This document shows, piece after piece, positions 1 to 7,448 of a DNA stretch of 22,968 bases. The notes beneath the pieces were generated by a model, which did no database searches, was not told the DNA's origin, and saw only the letters and a list, made by a program, of their open reading frames with translations. Both the position numbers and the translations under genes were made by a program. Source of the DNA: JBAVQS01 sp049694275 (GTDB lineage: Bacteria; Chloroflexota; Anaerolineae; UBA4142; SHND01); assembly GCA_049694275.1 (NCBI GenBank), contig JBAVQS010000082.1, forward strand, positions 1-22,968. Reading direction: 5' to 3'. Position 1 is the stretch's first letter, and each line of letters opens with the position of its first letter.

Positions 1-461
1 TGCACCTGGGAGCGCAAGTGACCGGCGTGGACAGCGCGCGAAAACTGGACCTCCTGCGCTCGCTGGGTGTAGAGCAGGTCATTGATTACACCCGGGAAGA
101 TTTCACCAAAAGCGGCAAGACCTACGATGTGATTTTCGATGTGGTCGGCAAGAGTTCCTTTTCAGGCAGTATCAGATCGCTCAATCAAAACGGGCGCTAT
201 CTTTTGGTAAACCCCGGGCTGTCTCAAATGGCTCGTGCGCGATGGACCCCCAAAAGCAAACAGGTCATCATGGGAGCAGCCGACCACAAGAGAGAAGATT
301 TACTCTTCCTCAAAGCGCTGATCGAAGCGGGTAAGATCAAATCGGTGATTGATCGAAGCTATCCGTTGGAACAAATGGCCGAGGCTCATCGCTATGTCGA
401 AACAGGGCAAAAAACAGGGAATGTAGTCATCACCTTGCACAATCCCCCTGCGCGCGTATAA
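1..461 (+). CDS. Zinc-type alcohol dehydrogenase / quinone oxidoreductase family protein, C-terminal part (5' truncated by window edge)
   Basis: The open frame enters from the left edge (first full codon at position 3) and ends at TAA 459-461, giving about 152 residues. It reads as the last half of a medium-chain dehydrogenase/reductase: the fragment begins inside the Rossmann fold (HLGAQVTGVD, then LRSLGVEQVIDYTREDF), continues with the cofactor-domain segment YDVIFDVVGKSSF, and ends with the family's typical tail (SYPLEQMAEAHRYVETGQKTGN followed by VVITL). These proteins oxidise or reduce small carbonyls or quinones with NAD(P)H; the substrate cannot be told. The catalytic zinc-binding region, if any, lies outside the window. 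The TAA stop is built into the TATAAT box of the next gene's promoter, so the gene probably ends its transcription unit here. Confidence 0.85.
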   Translation, partial: HLGAQVTGVDSARKLDLLRSLGVEQVIDYTREDFTKSGKTYDVIFDVVGKSSFSGSIRSLNQNGRYLLVNPGLSQMARARWTPKSKQVIMGAADHKREDLLFLKALIEAGKIKSVIDRSYPLEQMAEAHRYVETGQKTGNVVITLHNPPARV

Positions 462-462
462 T
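435..462 (+). promoter_or_regulatory. Sigma70-type promoter for the methyltransferase gene
   Basis: TTGCAC at 435-440 and a consensus TATAAT at 457-462 are separated by 16 bp. They lie just upstream of the methyltransferase start at 493 and overlap the 3' end of the preceding dehydrogenase gene. A Shine-Dalgarno-like TGGAG follows at 482-486. Confidence 0.6.
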
Positions 463-492
463 CAGGATAGAAAAACCTCACTGGAGTCTCCC

Positions 493-3180
493 ATGCCCCG
501 TAAACCCAAACCCGCCCCAGCATCCAGGGCGCGCAAACGCCCGGCGTATCGCGTTCGGAAGCAGGCCGCGCCGCCACCCGACGAGGCGCACGGGCGCGAG
601 CGCGAGATCGAGTCCTACCAGCATACGCAGGCCGAGCGCGTGAATAACCCACCCGTGGGAATCCTGCACGCGGATAACGACCCGGACCTCGCCGCCGGCC
701 AGAAAACGTATGCTTACGACCCGCACCTCGATCCGTCGCTCCAATGGGCCGGCAAAGCCGAGCATACCTCGTTCGCCGTGCCGACCGTCTCGCTCCACGT
801 CCACGAGCGCATCGATCCCCGCACGATCGTCGAGGCCGTTCGCAAGCGCGAGGAGCAAGAGGAACCGCCGCTCTATCAACAGCTCTCCATGTTCAGCACC
901 GCGCGCGAGAACCCACCCTACCGCGAGGCCATCGAGTTTTACAAGCACCGGCACAATTGGTCGAACCGGCTCATCGCGGGCGACAGCCTCATCGTCATGA
1001 ACTCGCTCCTGGAAAAAGAGGGAATGGCGGGGCAGGTGCAGATGATTTACCTGGACCCACCCTATGGGATCAAGTACGGAAGCAACTTTCAGCCCTTCGT
1101 GAACAAGCGCGATGTCAAGGACGGCAAGGACGAGGATCTGACGCAAGAACCCGAGATGGTCAAAGCATTCCGCGACACCTGGGAGCTGGGCATCCACTCC
1201 TACCTGACCTATCTCCGCGACCGCTTGCTGCTCGCCAAGGAACTGCTGCACGAGAGCGGCAGCGTCTTTGTGCAGATCAGCGACGAGAATGTGCACCGCG
1301 TGCGAATGCTAATGGATGAAGTATTCGGAGCTGATAATTTCACAAGTCTCATCTCATACCAGACATCAGTAAGTGCAGGCGCACGGACTCTAGATAAGGT
1401 TTCAGATTATGTTATTTGGTACGCCAAGAATAAGGATGCGATCAAGTTTAGAAATCTATTTCGCGCACTGACGCCCGGAGAAGAAGGGGCAACAAGATTT
1501 AACAAAATCGAATCCCCAGACCATAAAGAATGGCGGCATCTATCGGACGAGGAGAGACGGGATCGGGACAAGATACCTGACGGTTGGAGGCTTTTCACAG
1601 ACCAGGGCCTGACATCGCGCGGTTCAGGCTCCGAAAAGACTATGGCGGCTTTCAATTTTGGGGGACAAGAGTTTTTTCCGCCGGCAGGCCATTGGAGAAC
1701 TGGAATCGACGGCCTTACTATCCTTGCCAAAAAGGGGCGCATTATTCAAGCGGGATCAACTATAAGGTACAAGAAGTACTTCGACGATTTCCCATTTCTG
1801 TCATTGACTAACATCTGGAGCGACACAGGCGGAGGGATTCAAAGCCGGTCTGACCCCAAAATCTATGTTGTTCAGACCACTAACAAAATTATCGAACGTT
1901 GCATGTTAATGACCACCGACCCTGGGGACCTCGTCTTCGACCCAACTTGCGGCAGTGGCACGACGGCCTACGTTGCCGAGCAGTGGGGCCGCCGCTGGAT
2001 CACCTGCGACACATCGCGCGTCGCTATTGGCTTGGCAAAGCAGCGGGTCATGACCGCACTCTTTGACTATTACGAGCTTGCGCGCTCTGACGAGGGCGTA
2101 GACAGCGGGTTTCGCTACAAGACTGTCCCACATGTCTACCTGGAATCCCTCGCAAAGAATGAAGAACCTCCAATTGAAACACTATTCGACTGTCCATTCA
2201 CTGATAACTCCAAAGCCCGTGTCACCGGCCCATTCACCGTCGAAGCCGTCCCCGCGCCCACCGTAAAACCGCTGGCCGACCTTGAAACCGAACCCGTCGC
2301 CGACGAGTCCATTGCGCGGGGCGGCGAAACGCTCCGCCAGTCCCAGTGGCGCGACGAACTGCTCCGCACCGGCCTGCGCGGCAAGGGCGGCAACAAGATC
2401 GAATTCACCCGCGTCGAGCCCCTCACCGGCACGCGCTGGCTCCACGCCGAGGCCGAAACCCGCCCCTCTCCCGTTGACGGCGTCAGTCCTCGACGAGAGG
2501 AGGGAGGGGTTGGGGGTGGGGGTAAGCCGCAAAAGGTCGTCGTTTCGTTCGGCTCTGCCTTTGCCCCCCTCGAACAGCGGCAGGTCGAACTGGCTATGGA
2601 GGAAGCCGAATCCCTCGTCCCCAAGCCCAAGCTCGTCGTCTTTGCCGCGTTCCAGTTCGACCCCGAAGCCGCCAAAGACATCGAAGAGACCAAATGGCCG
2701 GGCGGAACGATTCTCAAAGCCCAGATGAACACCGACCTCCTGACCGACGACCTCAAAAAGAAACGCGCCAGCAACGAGTCCTTCTGGCTCATCGGTCAGC
2801 CCGACGTAACCCTCGACAGGATCAAGACCGGAGAGCACAAAGGCAAATACCGCGTCGCCGTCCACGGGTTCGACTATTACAACCCCCGCACCGGCAACAT
2901 CGAATCCGGGGGCACCGCGCAGATTGCCATGTGGCTGCTCGACCCCGATTACGACGGGCGCTCACTCTTTCCCCGCCAGGTCTTTTTCCCCATGGCGAAC
3001 GAAAAAGAGGGCTGGGCCAGGCTCGCCCGCAACCTCAAGGCCGAAATCGACGAAGAGCTCATCGAAGCCTATCGCGGCACCGAATCGCTCCCCTTTGAGG
3101 CAGGCAAGCATCGGCGCGTGGCCGTCAAGATCGTGGACGATAGAGGGATAGAGAGCTTGAAGGTGGTGGAGGTGGAGTAG
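493..3180 (+). CDS. Type III-like site-specific DNA methyltransferase (Mod subunit, beta-class, DPPY motif)
   Basis: This 895-residue protein should transfer a methyl group from S-adenosylmethionine to a base (most likely adenine N6) in a specific DNA site and form the modification half of the locus with Res at 4609. The catalytic motif DPPY is at residues 188-191 and the cofactor motif DPTCGSGTT at 483-491; this order (IV before I) is the beta class used by type III Mod proteins. The stretch between them should hold the target-recognition domain; it is distinctly poorer in GC than the flanks and looks exchanged. Beyond residue 550 is a long C-terminal extension of about 340 residues, probably for Res contact, interrupted near residues 657-677 by a repeat-derived Gly/Arg-rich linker. 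The basic N-terminus (residues 1-25) may touch DNA. The start follows TGGAG at a normal distance. The protein is longer than common Mod subunits. The family is clear; specificity is not readable. Confidence 0.9.
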   Translation: MPRKPKPAPASRARKRPAYRVRKQAAPPPDEAHGREREIESYQHTQAERVNNPPVGILHADNDPDLAAGQKTYAYDPHLDPSLQWAGKAEHTSFAVPTVSLHVHERIDPRTIVEAVRKREEQEEPPLYQQLSMFSTARENPPYREAIEFYKHRHNWSNRLIAGDSLIVMNSLLEKEGMAGQVQMIYLDPPYGIKYGSNFQPFVNKRDVKDGKDEDLTQEPEMVKAFRDTWELGIHSYLTYLRDRLLLAKELLHESGSVFVQISDENVHRVRMLMDEVFGADNFTSLISYQTSVSAGARTLDKVSDYVIWYAKNKDAIKFRNLFRALTPGEEGATRFNKIESPDHKEWRHLSDEERRDRDKIPDGWRLFTDQGLTSRGSGSEKTMAAFNFGGQEFFPPAGHWRTGIDGLTILAKKGRIIQAGSTIRYKKYFDDFPFLSLTNIWSDTGGGIQSRSDPKIYVVQTTNKIIERCMLMTTDPGDLVFDPTCGSGTTAYVAEQWGRRWITCDTSRVAIGLAKQRVMTALFDYYELARSDEGVDSGFRYKTVPHVYLESLAKNEEPPIETLFDCPFTDNSKARVTGPFTVEAVPAPTVKPLADLETEPVADESIARGGETLRQSQWRDELLRTGLRGKGGNKIEFTRVEPLTGTRWLHAEAETRPSPVDGVSPRREEGGVGGGGKPQKVVVSFGSAFAPLEQRQVELAMEEAESLVPKPKLVVFAAFQFDPEAAKDIEETKWPGGTILKAQMNTDLLTDDLKKKRASNESFWLIGQPDVTLDRIKTGEHKGKYRVAVHGFDYYNPRTGNIESGGTAQIAMWLLDPDYDGRSLFPRQVFFPMANEKEGWARLARNLKAEIDEELIEAYRGTESLPFEAGKHRRVAVKIVDDRGIESLKVVEVE
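2463..2522 (+). repeat. In-frame C-rich/G-rich dispersed-type repeat with G-quadruplex motif inside the methyltransferase gene
   Basis: A pyrimidine arm (CCCCTCTCCC, 2463-2472) is followed 28 bases later by a purine arm (from GAGAGGAGGG, 2495 on) that runs into four G-tracts at 2502-2522, separated by one or two bases, which meets the usual G-quadruplex pattern. It translates to a Pro/Arg/Gly-rich linker (SPRREEGGVGGGG) that does not look like the folded sequence on either side. The arms are roughly complementary. This resembles repeats often seen between genes; its copy number in the genome cannot be judged here. Confidence 0.6.
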
Positions 3181-3201
3181 TAGCCAACCCGCCCAATGCC
3201 A

Positions 3202-3308
3202 TTGTCATGCCAAACGCCATTTGTCATGCCGAACGCCGGTTGTCATGCTGAACGCAGTGAAGCATCTCGCTCGGCGGGCACGGGATTCTTCGCCCTGCTC
3301 AGAATGAC
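3202..3308. repeat. Short tandem repeat plus REP/MITE-like imperfect inverted repeat
   Basis: Three tandem 19-bp units beginning TTGTCATGC start at 3202, 3221 and 3240; a fourth partial match (GTGTCATGCCGAATACA) lies at 3316-3332. The third unit also forms the left arm of an imperfect inverted repeat: TGTCATGCTGAACGCAG at 3241-3257 faces CCTGCTCAGAATGACA at 3293-3308, with AGCATCT and GGATTCTTCG just inside. Elements with ends like TGTCATTCTGAGCG are common dispersed bacterial repeats. It fills the gap between the methyltransferase and the GIY-YIG gene, so it may place a stem-loop in the operon mRNA. Confidence 0.75.
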
Positions 3309-3342
3309 AGCGCGGGTGTCATGCCGAATACACGTATCGCCT

Positions 3343-3642
3343 ATGCCTACCAACCAGTACCATATCTACATCATGACCAACCGGTCGCGTACCCTTTACA
3401 CGGGCGTTACAAACGACCTCATGCGACGGGTCTATGAGCACAAGCACAAGCTCGTGCCCGGCTTTACCAGCAAATACAACATCACCCTGCTTGTCTATCA
3501 CGAAACCTTTCCCGACATTAACCAGGCAATTGCACGAGAGAAACAGATCAAAGGCTGGGTGCGCTCTAAAAAGATTGCGCTGATCGAATCCGCGAATCCC
3601 GAATGGAAAGACCAGAGCGCAGAGTGGTTTAAAGAAGCATAG
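3343..3642 (+). CDS. GIY-YIG nuclease superfamily protein (YhbQ/UPF0213-like)
   Basis: This 99-residue protein is a single GIY-YIG domain. The signature tyrosines are in HIYIM (7-11) and LYTGVTN (18-24), followed by the conserved arginine region MRRVYEHK (27-34), and a glutamate in REKQIKGW (65-72) that fits the acidic catalytic position. The end NPEWKD is typical of the YhbQ-like group. Members nick or cut structured DNA, but the role of stand-alone copies is poorly known. It lies between the methyltransferase and Res genes, so it could be co-transcribed and work with the restriction system; equally these small genes travel with repeats, and the tandem TTGTCATGC repeat lies just upstream. 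The start chosen is the ATG where family similarity begins; no strong ribosome-binding site precedes it. Confidence 0.88.
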   Translation: MPTNQYHIYIMTNRSRTLYTGVTNDLMRRVYEHKHKLVPGFTSKYNITLLVYHETFPDINQAIAREKQIKGWVRSKKIALIESANPEWKDQSAEWFKEA

Positions 3643-3645
3643 CCT

Positions 3646-3780
3646 ATGCCACAAGAAAAAATCGACCACCTCATCGTCAAATCGCCTTATGACGAGCCGA
3701 AATATCACTGGCGGCAGGACCCGAACGTCAAAGAGTTTGGCAAGCAAGAAGGAAAAACAAGTGAGTACTCTATCACGTGA
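3646..3780 (+). pseudogene. Truncated duplicate of the 5' end of the Res gene
   Basis: From ATG 3646 the first 27 codons match the first 27 codons of Res at 4609 in 74 of 81 bases and 25 of 27 residues (both begin MPQEKIDHLI and share SPYDEPKYHWRQDP). After codon 27 similarity stops, and the frame closes at TGA 3778-3780 after 44 residues. Five of the seven base differences are silent, so the copies have diverged for some time or come from different relatives. The start lies 3 bases after the GIY-YIG stop. The open tail overlaps the GTG start of the next gene at 3761, so a short peptide may still be made and may couple translation to the next gene. Confidence 0.8.
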
Positions 3781-4024
3781 TACAACTCCTGACGCCGAAC
3801 GTGTCCAGTTTCGCATCTGGCGCGAGATGCCCGCGTGGCGCAAGTTGGAACTCGTGTGCGAGATGAATGCAACTCTACGCACGCTCACGCTTGCCGGGCT
3901 GCGTGATCGCTATCCGCAAGCGACCAAGCCGGAACTGATGCGGCGTCTTGCCGACCTGACGCTGGGTTCCGAATTGGCGGCGAAGGTCTATGGGCCACTG
4001 GACGAACAGGAGGAGCGGGGATGA
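3761..4024 (+). CDS. Small unknown protein paired with nucleotidyltransferase
   Basis: This 87-residue product is predicted helical, with charged residues at both ends (core REMPAWRKLELVCEMNATLR, then LRDRYPQATKPELMRRLADL). I recognise the pattern from small proteins coded just upstream of nucleotidyltransferases, but know no function for it. The start chosen is GTG 3761, preceded by AAGAAGGAAA at the right distance; an upstream in-frame start would read through the broken Res copy. The stop overlaps the next ATG by four bases (ATGA, 4021-4024), so the two products are probably made together. A toxin-antitoxin-like or complex-forming partner role is only an inference from this coupling. Confidence 0.65.
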   Translation: MSTLSRDTTPDAERVQFRIWREMPAWRKLELVCEMNATLRTLTLAGLRDRYPQATKPELMRRLADLTLGSELAAKVYGPLDEQEERG

Positions 4025-4596
4025 TTCCGGAGCAGATTGCCATCACCTTGCAGGTCATCCAGGTGCTGGACACACTCGGCGTGCCCTACTTGATCGGGGG
4101 ATCATTAGCCAGCACCCTGCACGGGGAACCACGCGCTTCATTAGATGTCGATCTCGTTGCCGATCTGGAAGGCAAGCAGGTAGCGCCCCTGGCTCTGGCC
4201 CTGAGCCAGGAATTCTATTTGGACCAGGATGCGGCGCGCGAGGCCATCCGGACACAGGGAAGCTTTAATCTCATCCACTATGGGACCGGTTTCAAGGTGG
4301 ACATTTTTATCCGCAAGCGGCGACCGTTCGACGACGCCCAATTCAATCGCCGCCGGCTGGTCGTGCTTGCGACTGACCCGGAACGCACCGCATTCGTCGC
4401 CAGCCCCGAAGACTCGATCCTCGCCAAGCTGGAATGGCACCGGCTGGGGGGTGAGGTGTCGGACCGGCAGTGGCGTGATGTACTGGGAATGATTCGCGCG
4501 CAAGGGGCGAGGCTCGATCGCGATTATCTGGAACGAATGGCGCAGCAAATGGGACTCGCCGATTTGCTCGCGCATGCGATGGAAAAAGCAGGCTGA
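4021..4596 (+). CDS. Nucleotidyltransferase-fold protein (MNT/AbiEii/DUF6036-like)
   Basis: This 191-residue protein has the hallmarks of the polymerase-beta-type nucleotidyltransferase fold: GGS at residues 26-28, the metal-binding pair in LDVDLV (D42 and D44), and a third acidic residue in FKVDIF (D94). All three catalytic carboxylates are present, so it should be active, moving a nucleotide from NTP to an unknown acceptor (protein, RNA or tRNA). Relatives include antitoxins of HEPN/MNT pairs and AbiEii-like toxins; no HEPN partner is seen here, only the small protein coded upstream with a four-base overlap. The two genes form a cassette lying between two copies of the Res 5' end, inside a restriction-modification locus, which suggests a defence or addiction role. 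Confidence 0.8.
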   Translation: MIPEQIAITLQVIQVLDTLGVPYLIGGSLASTLHGEPRASLDVDLVADLEGKQVAPLALALSQEFYLDQDAAREAIRTQGSFNLIHYGTGFKVDIFIRKRRPFDDAQFNRRRLVVLATDPERTAFVASPEDSILAKLEWHRLGGEVSDRQWRDVLGMIRAQGARLDRDYLERMAQQMGLADLLAHAMEKAG

Positions 4597-4608
4597 GGCA
4601 CAAGACGA

Positions 4609-7404
4609 ATGCCGCAAGAAAAAATCGACCACCTCATCATCAACTCGCCTTATGACGAGCCGAAATATCATTGGCGACAAGACCCCAACACCCTGCTCTT
4701 TGAAAAGGTCGAGGGCCGCCGCGAGGCCGGGTTCGTCAAGGCGGACCCGAATGCCAAAACCCCCAGCCAGCAAGGGACGTTCGTGCCGATTCCGCTCGTC
4801 GAAAAGATCCGCCCGCGCGTCAAGGCGTGGCGCGAGGGCGGATATGCCGGGGTGACGGGCGTGACGAAACGACTCGTCGAGCACTGGTATAACCTCTCCG
4901 AGCGTCACGAGGACCGCCGCCTGTTCTTTTGCCAGCTCGAAGCGATGGAAACGCTCATCTGGCTCGCGGAAGCGCCGCGGGCGGATGTCGTCGGGATTGA
5001 CGTTCCGGGCGACGGAGGCGAATTCCGGCGGCTGTGCAGCAAGCTGGCGACCGGCTCGGGCAAGACGACCGTCATGGCGATGCTCATCGCGTGGCATACG
5101 CTCAACAAGGTGGCCGACCCCGGCAACGCCGGCTACTCGAAAAACTTTCTCGTCGTCACCCCCGGCTTGACGGTCAAACGGCGCTTGCAGGTGCTCAAGC
5201 CCTCTGCGCCGGGCAACTATTACGACGAGTTCGGGATCGTCCCATCGGGGCTGCGCGACAAGCTGAACCAGGCGCGCGTCCTCATCCACAACTGGCACAC
5301 GCTCGAATGGGAGACCGAGACCGAGCTTGCCAAAAAGAAAACGGTGGACAAGCGCGGGCCGATGAGCGATACGGCCTATGCCCGCGCGGTGCTGAACGAA
5401 TTGGGCGGCGCGCAGAACCTGGTCGTCATCGACGACGAGGCGCACCACGCCTGGCGCGTCCCTCCGGGCGCGCAGTCCATTCGGTCTAGCAAGGAAGAGA
5501 TCGAACAGGCGACGGTGTGGGTCGGCGGGCTGGACCGCATTCATCGCGTCCGGGGCATTCTGACCACCTTTGATTTCTCCGCGACGCCCTATGCGTCGAT
5601 TGGCAAGCGCGGGTCGGAGGAGGCGCTCTTTGACTGGATCGTCAGCGACTTTGGACTGAACGATGCCATCGAATCGGGCCTCGTCAAGACGCCGCGCGTC
5701 GTCATCCGCGACGACGGCAAGCTGACCCAGGAATACAAATCGCGCTTTTACCACATCTACCCCTGGGTGCGCGAGGACATCAACCGCCGCGAGCCGGAGA
5801 CGACGCCCCTGCCCGACCTCGTCGTGAATGGGTATGCCCTGCTCGGCAAGGACTGGCTCGAAACAGCCCGGCGCTGGCAGGCCGATGGGTTGCAGACTCC
5901 ACCGGTGATGATCACGGTTGCCAATCGCACCGAGACCGCCGCGCGGGTCAAGCACGCCTTTGACCACAACCGCATTCATATTGACGAGCTCTGCGCGCCC
6001 GACCTGACGGTCCATATCGATTCCAAGGTCCTTGAAATGGCCGAGGAGCAGGAGGACGCGGAGGAAAACCCTCAGGGTCTTGGAGACCCTGAGGGTTTGG
6101 AAACGGAAGCGCCCGAGCGCAAGCGATCCAAAAAGGAACAGGCAGCCGCGCTGCGCGAGATGGTGGACACGGTAGGCAAGGTCGGCAAACCGGGCGAAAA
6201 GATCCAGAACGTCATCTCGGTCGGGATGCTCTCGGAGGGCTGGGACGCCAAGACTGTGACGCACATCATGGGCCTGCGCGCGTTCAACAGCCAGCTTTTA
6301 TGTGAGCAGGTGGTCGGGCGCGGTCTACGCCGCACCTCCTACGATGTGAACAAGGAGACGGGTCTCTTTGAGCCGGAATACGTCAACATCTTTGGCGTCC
6401 CGTTCACCTTTATGCCCCATGAGGAGACCGAGGAGACCGAGCCGCGCGTGGCCCAGCCCAAGTTTCCGGTCGAGCCGGCGGCCGGCAAAAAGCAGTTCGA
6501 GATCTGCTGGCCGAATGTTCTCCGCGTCGAGCACGTCTACAAGCCGCAGCTTGCGCTGGACCTGGCGAATGTGCCATCCCTGTATATCGACGCCTGGCAG
6601 ACTGCGACGCTCGCCGAACTTGCGCCCGTCGTAGACGGTCAACCGGATGTGACGCGGGTCTCGGAGATCGACCTCAACGTGTTGGGGCAGCGTTACCGGA
6701 CGCAGAAAATCATCTTTGAAACGGCGCGCGACATTTACGACCAGATGCAGCCTGCGTGGAAGGGCAACAAGGAATTGTTGCTGGCGCAGTTGATCCGCCT
6801 CGTCGAGCAATTCGTCAAGTCGGGCAAGATTCGCATTCACCCCCCGCTCTTTAACCAGGATGACCTGCGCCGCCGCATTGTCATCACGCTCAACATGACG
6901 AAAGTCGTGCAGCACCTCTGGGAGGCGCTGCGCTTTGAAAACACCCAGGCCCTCGAACTGGTGGTCGATCAGGAGCGCCCGGTGCGCTCGACCGGCGACA
7001 TGCGCCCGTGGTGGACCTCACGGTATCGCTATCCGGGGATGAAATCGCACATCAACGTCACGGTCTTTGACAGCACCTGGGAGGCGAGCGAAGCGCAGGA
7101 ATTCGACCGCAATGAGAACGTGACGACCTGGGTCAAGAACGACCATCTCGGCTTTGCCATCTATTATACCTACCAGGGCATTCCCCACACTTACTATCCC
7201 GACTTTATCCTGTCCCTGGCGAACGGCGATTATCTCGTGCTCGAAACGAAAGGCAAGGATGACCAGCAGAACCGCACCAAGCGCGAGTTCCTGGACGAGT
7301 GGGTCCGGGCGGTGAACGCGCAGGGGGGCTTTGGCAGGTGGCGGTGGGCCGTCTCGAAAAGCCCCGCGGACATACGGGGTTTGCTGAGTCAGAATGCCGG
7401 CTAG
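4609..7404 (+). CDS. Type III-like restriction enzyme Res subunit (SF2 helicase plus PD-(D/E)xK nuclease)
   Basis: This 931-residue protein should translocate on or switch along DNA with ATP and cut unmodified DNA, acting with the methyltransferase at 493. Helicase motif I (ATGSGKT) is at residues 147-153, motif II (DEAHH) at 276-280, a SATPY motif III near 324, and motif VI (QVVGRGLRR) at 567-575. A nuclease domain at the C-terminus shows PD at 864-865 and ETK at 879-881, the PD-(D/E)xK pattern of Res proteins, so both activities look intact. A perfect palindrome codes an 11-residue insert near residues 487-497 within a charged linker between motifs III and VI. The gene starts 12 bases after the nucleotidyltransferase stop and probably belongs to the same transcript. 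Confidence 0.92.
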   Translation: MPQEKIDHLIINSPYDEPKYHWRQDPNTLLFEKVEGRREAGFVKADPNAKTPSQQGTFVPIPLVEKIRPRVKAWREGGYAGVTGVTKRLVEHWYNLSERHEDRRLFFCQLEAMETLIWLAEAPRADVVGIDVPGDGGEFRRLCSKLATGSGKTTVMAMLIAWHTLNKVADPGNAGYSKNFLVVTPGLTVKRRLQVLKPSAPGNYYDEFGIVPSGLRDKLNQARVLIHNWHTLEWETETELAKKKTVDKRGPMSDTAYARAVLNELGGAQNLVVIDDEAHHAWRVPPGAQSIRSSKEEIEQATVWVGGLDRIHRVRGILTTFDFSATPYASIGKRGSEEALFDWIVSDFGLNDAIESGLVKTPRVVIRDDGKLTQEYKSRFYHIYPWVREDINRREPETTPLPDLVVNGYALLGKDWLETARRWQADGLQTPPVMITVANRTETAARVKHAFDHNRIHIDELCAPDLTVHIDSKVLEMAEEQEDAEENPQGLGDPEGLETEAPERKRSKKEQAAALREMVDTVGKVGKPGEKIQNVISVGMLSEGWDAKTVTHIMGLRAFNSQLLCEQVVGRGLRRTSYDVNKETGLFEPEYVNIFGVPFTFMPHEETEETEPRVAQPKFPVEPAAGKKQFEICWPNVLRVEHVYKPQLALDLANVPSLYIDAWQTATLAELAPVVDGQPDVTRVSEIDLNVLGQRYRTQKIIFETARDIYDQMQPAWKGNKELLLAQLIRLVEQFVKSGKIRIHPPLFNQDDLRRRIVITLNMTKVVQHLWEALRFENTQALELVVDQERPVRSTGDMRPWWTSRYRYPGMKSHINVTVFDSTWEASEAQEFDRNENVTTWVKNDHLGFAIYYTYQGIPHTYYPDFILSLANGDYLVLETKGKDDQQNRTKREFLDEWVRAVNAQGGFGRWRWAVSKSPADIRGLLSQNAG
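6066..6098. repeat. Perfect palindrome inserted in frame in the Res gene
   Basis: AAACCCTCAGGGTCT (6066-6080) and its exact reverse complement AGACCCTGAGGGTTT (6084-6098) are separated by TGG: a 15-bp stem with a 3-base loop. The unit is 33 bp, exactly 11 codons, and adds a stretch reading NPQGLGDPEGL between charged residues. The element resembles dispersed palindromic repeats known from non-coding DNA of related bacteria; copies elsewhere cannot be counted from this window. Confidence 0.9.
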
Positions 7405-7448
7405 CGCGCAAGAAATATTGGACGTATTTCGACGATCAAGGAGTCCAC

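Noticed and set aside
2136..2865. Two minus-strand open frames opposite the C-terminal part of the methyltransferase
   Set aside because: Low-complexity composition that mirrors the plus-strand codons; the plus-strand frame has clear family motifs.
3202..3258. Three 19-bp units at constant step as a possible CRISPR array
   Set aside because: The units are directly tandem with no spacers and are too short; no cas gene is near.
3196..3342. Upstream extension of the GIY-YIG gene
   Set aside because: The extra 49 codons lie within the repeat element and show no family similarity; the ATG at 3343 fits the usual family start.
4141..6264. Long minus-strand open frame of about 707 codons opposite the nucleotidyltransferase and Res genes
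   Set aside because: It is the shadow of GC-rich plus-strand codons, crosses two real genes and has no recognisable motif or start context.
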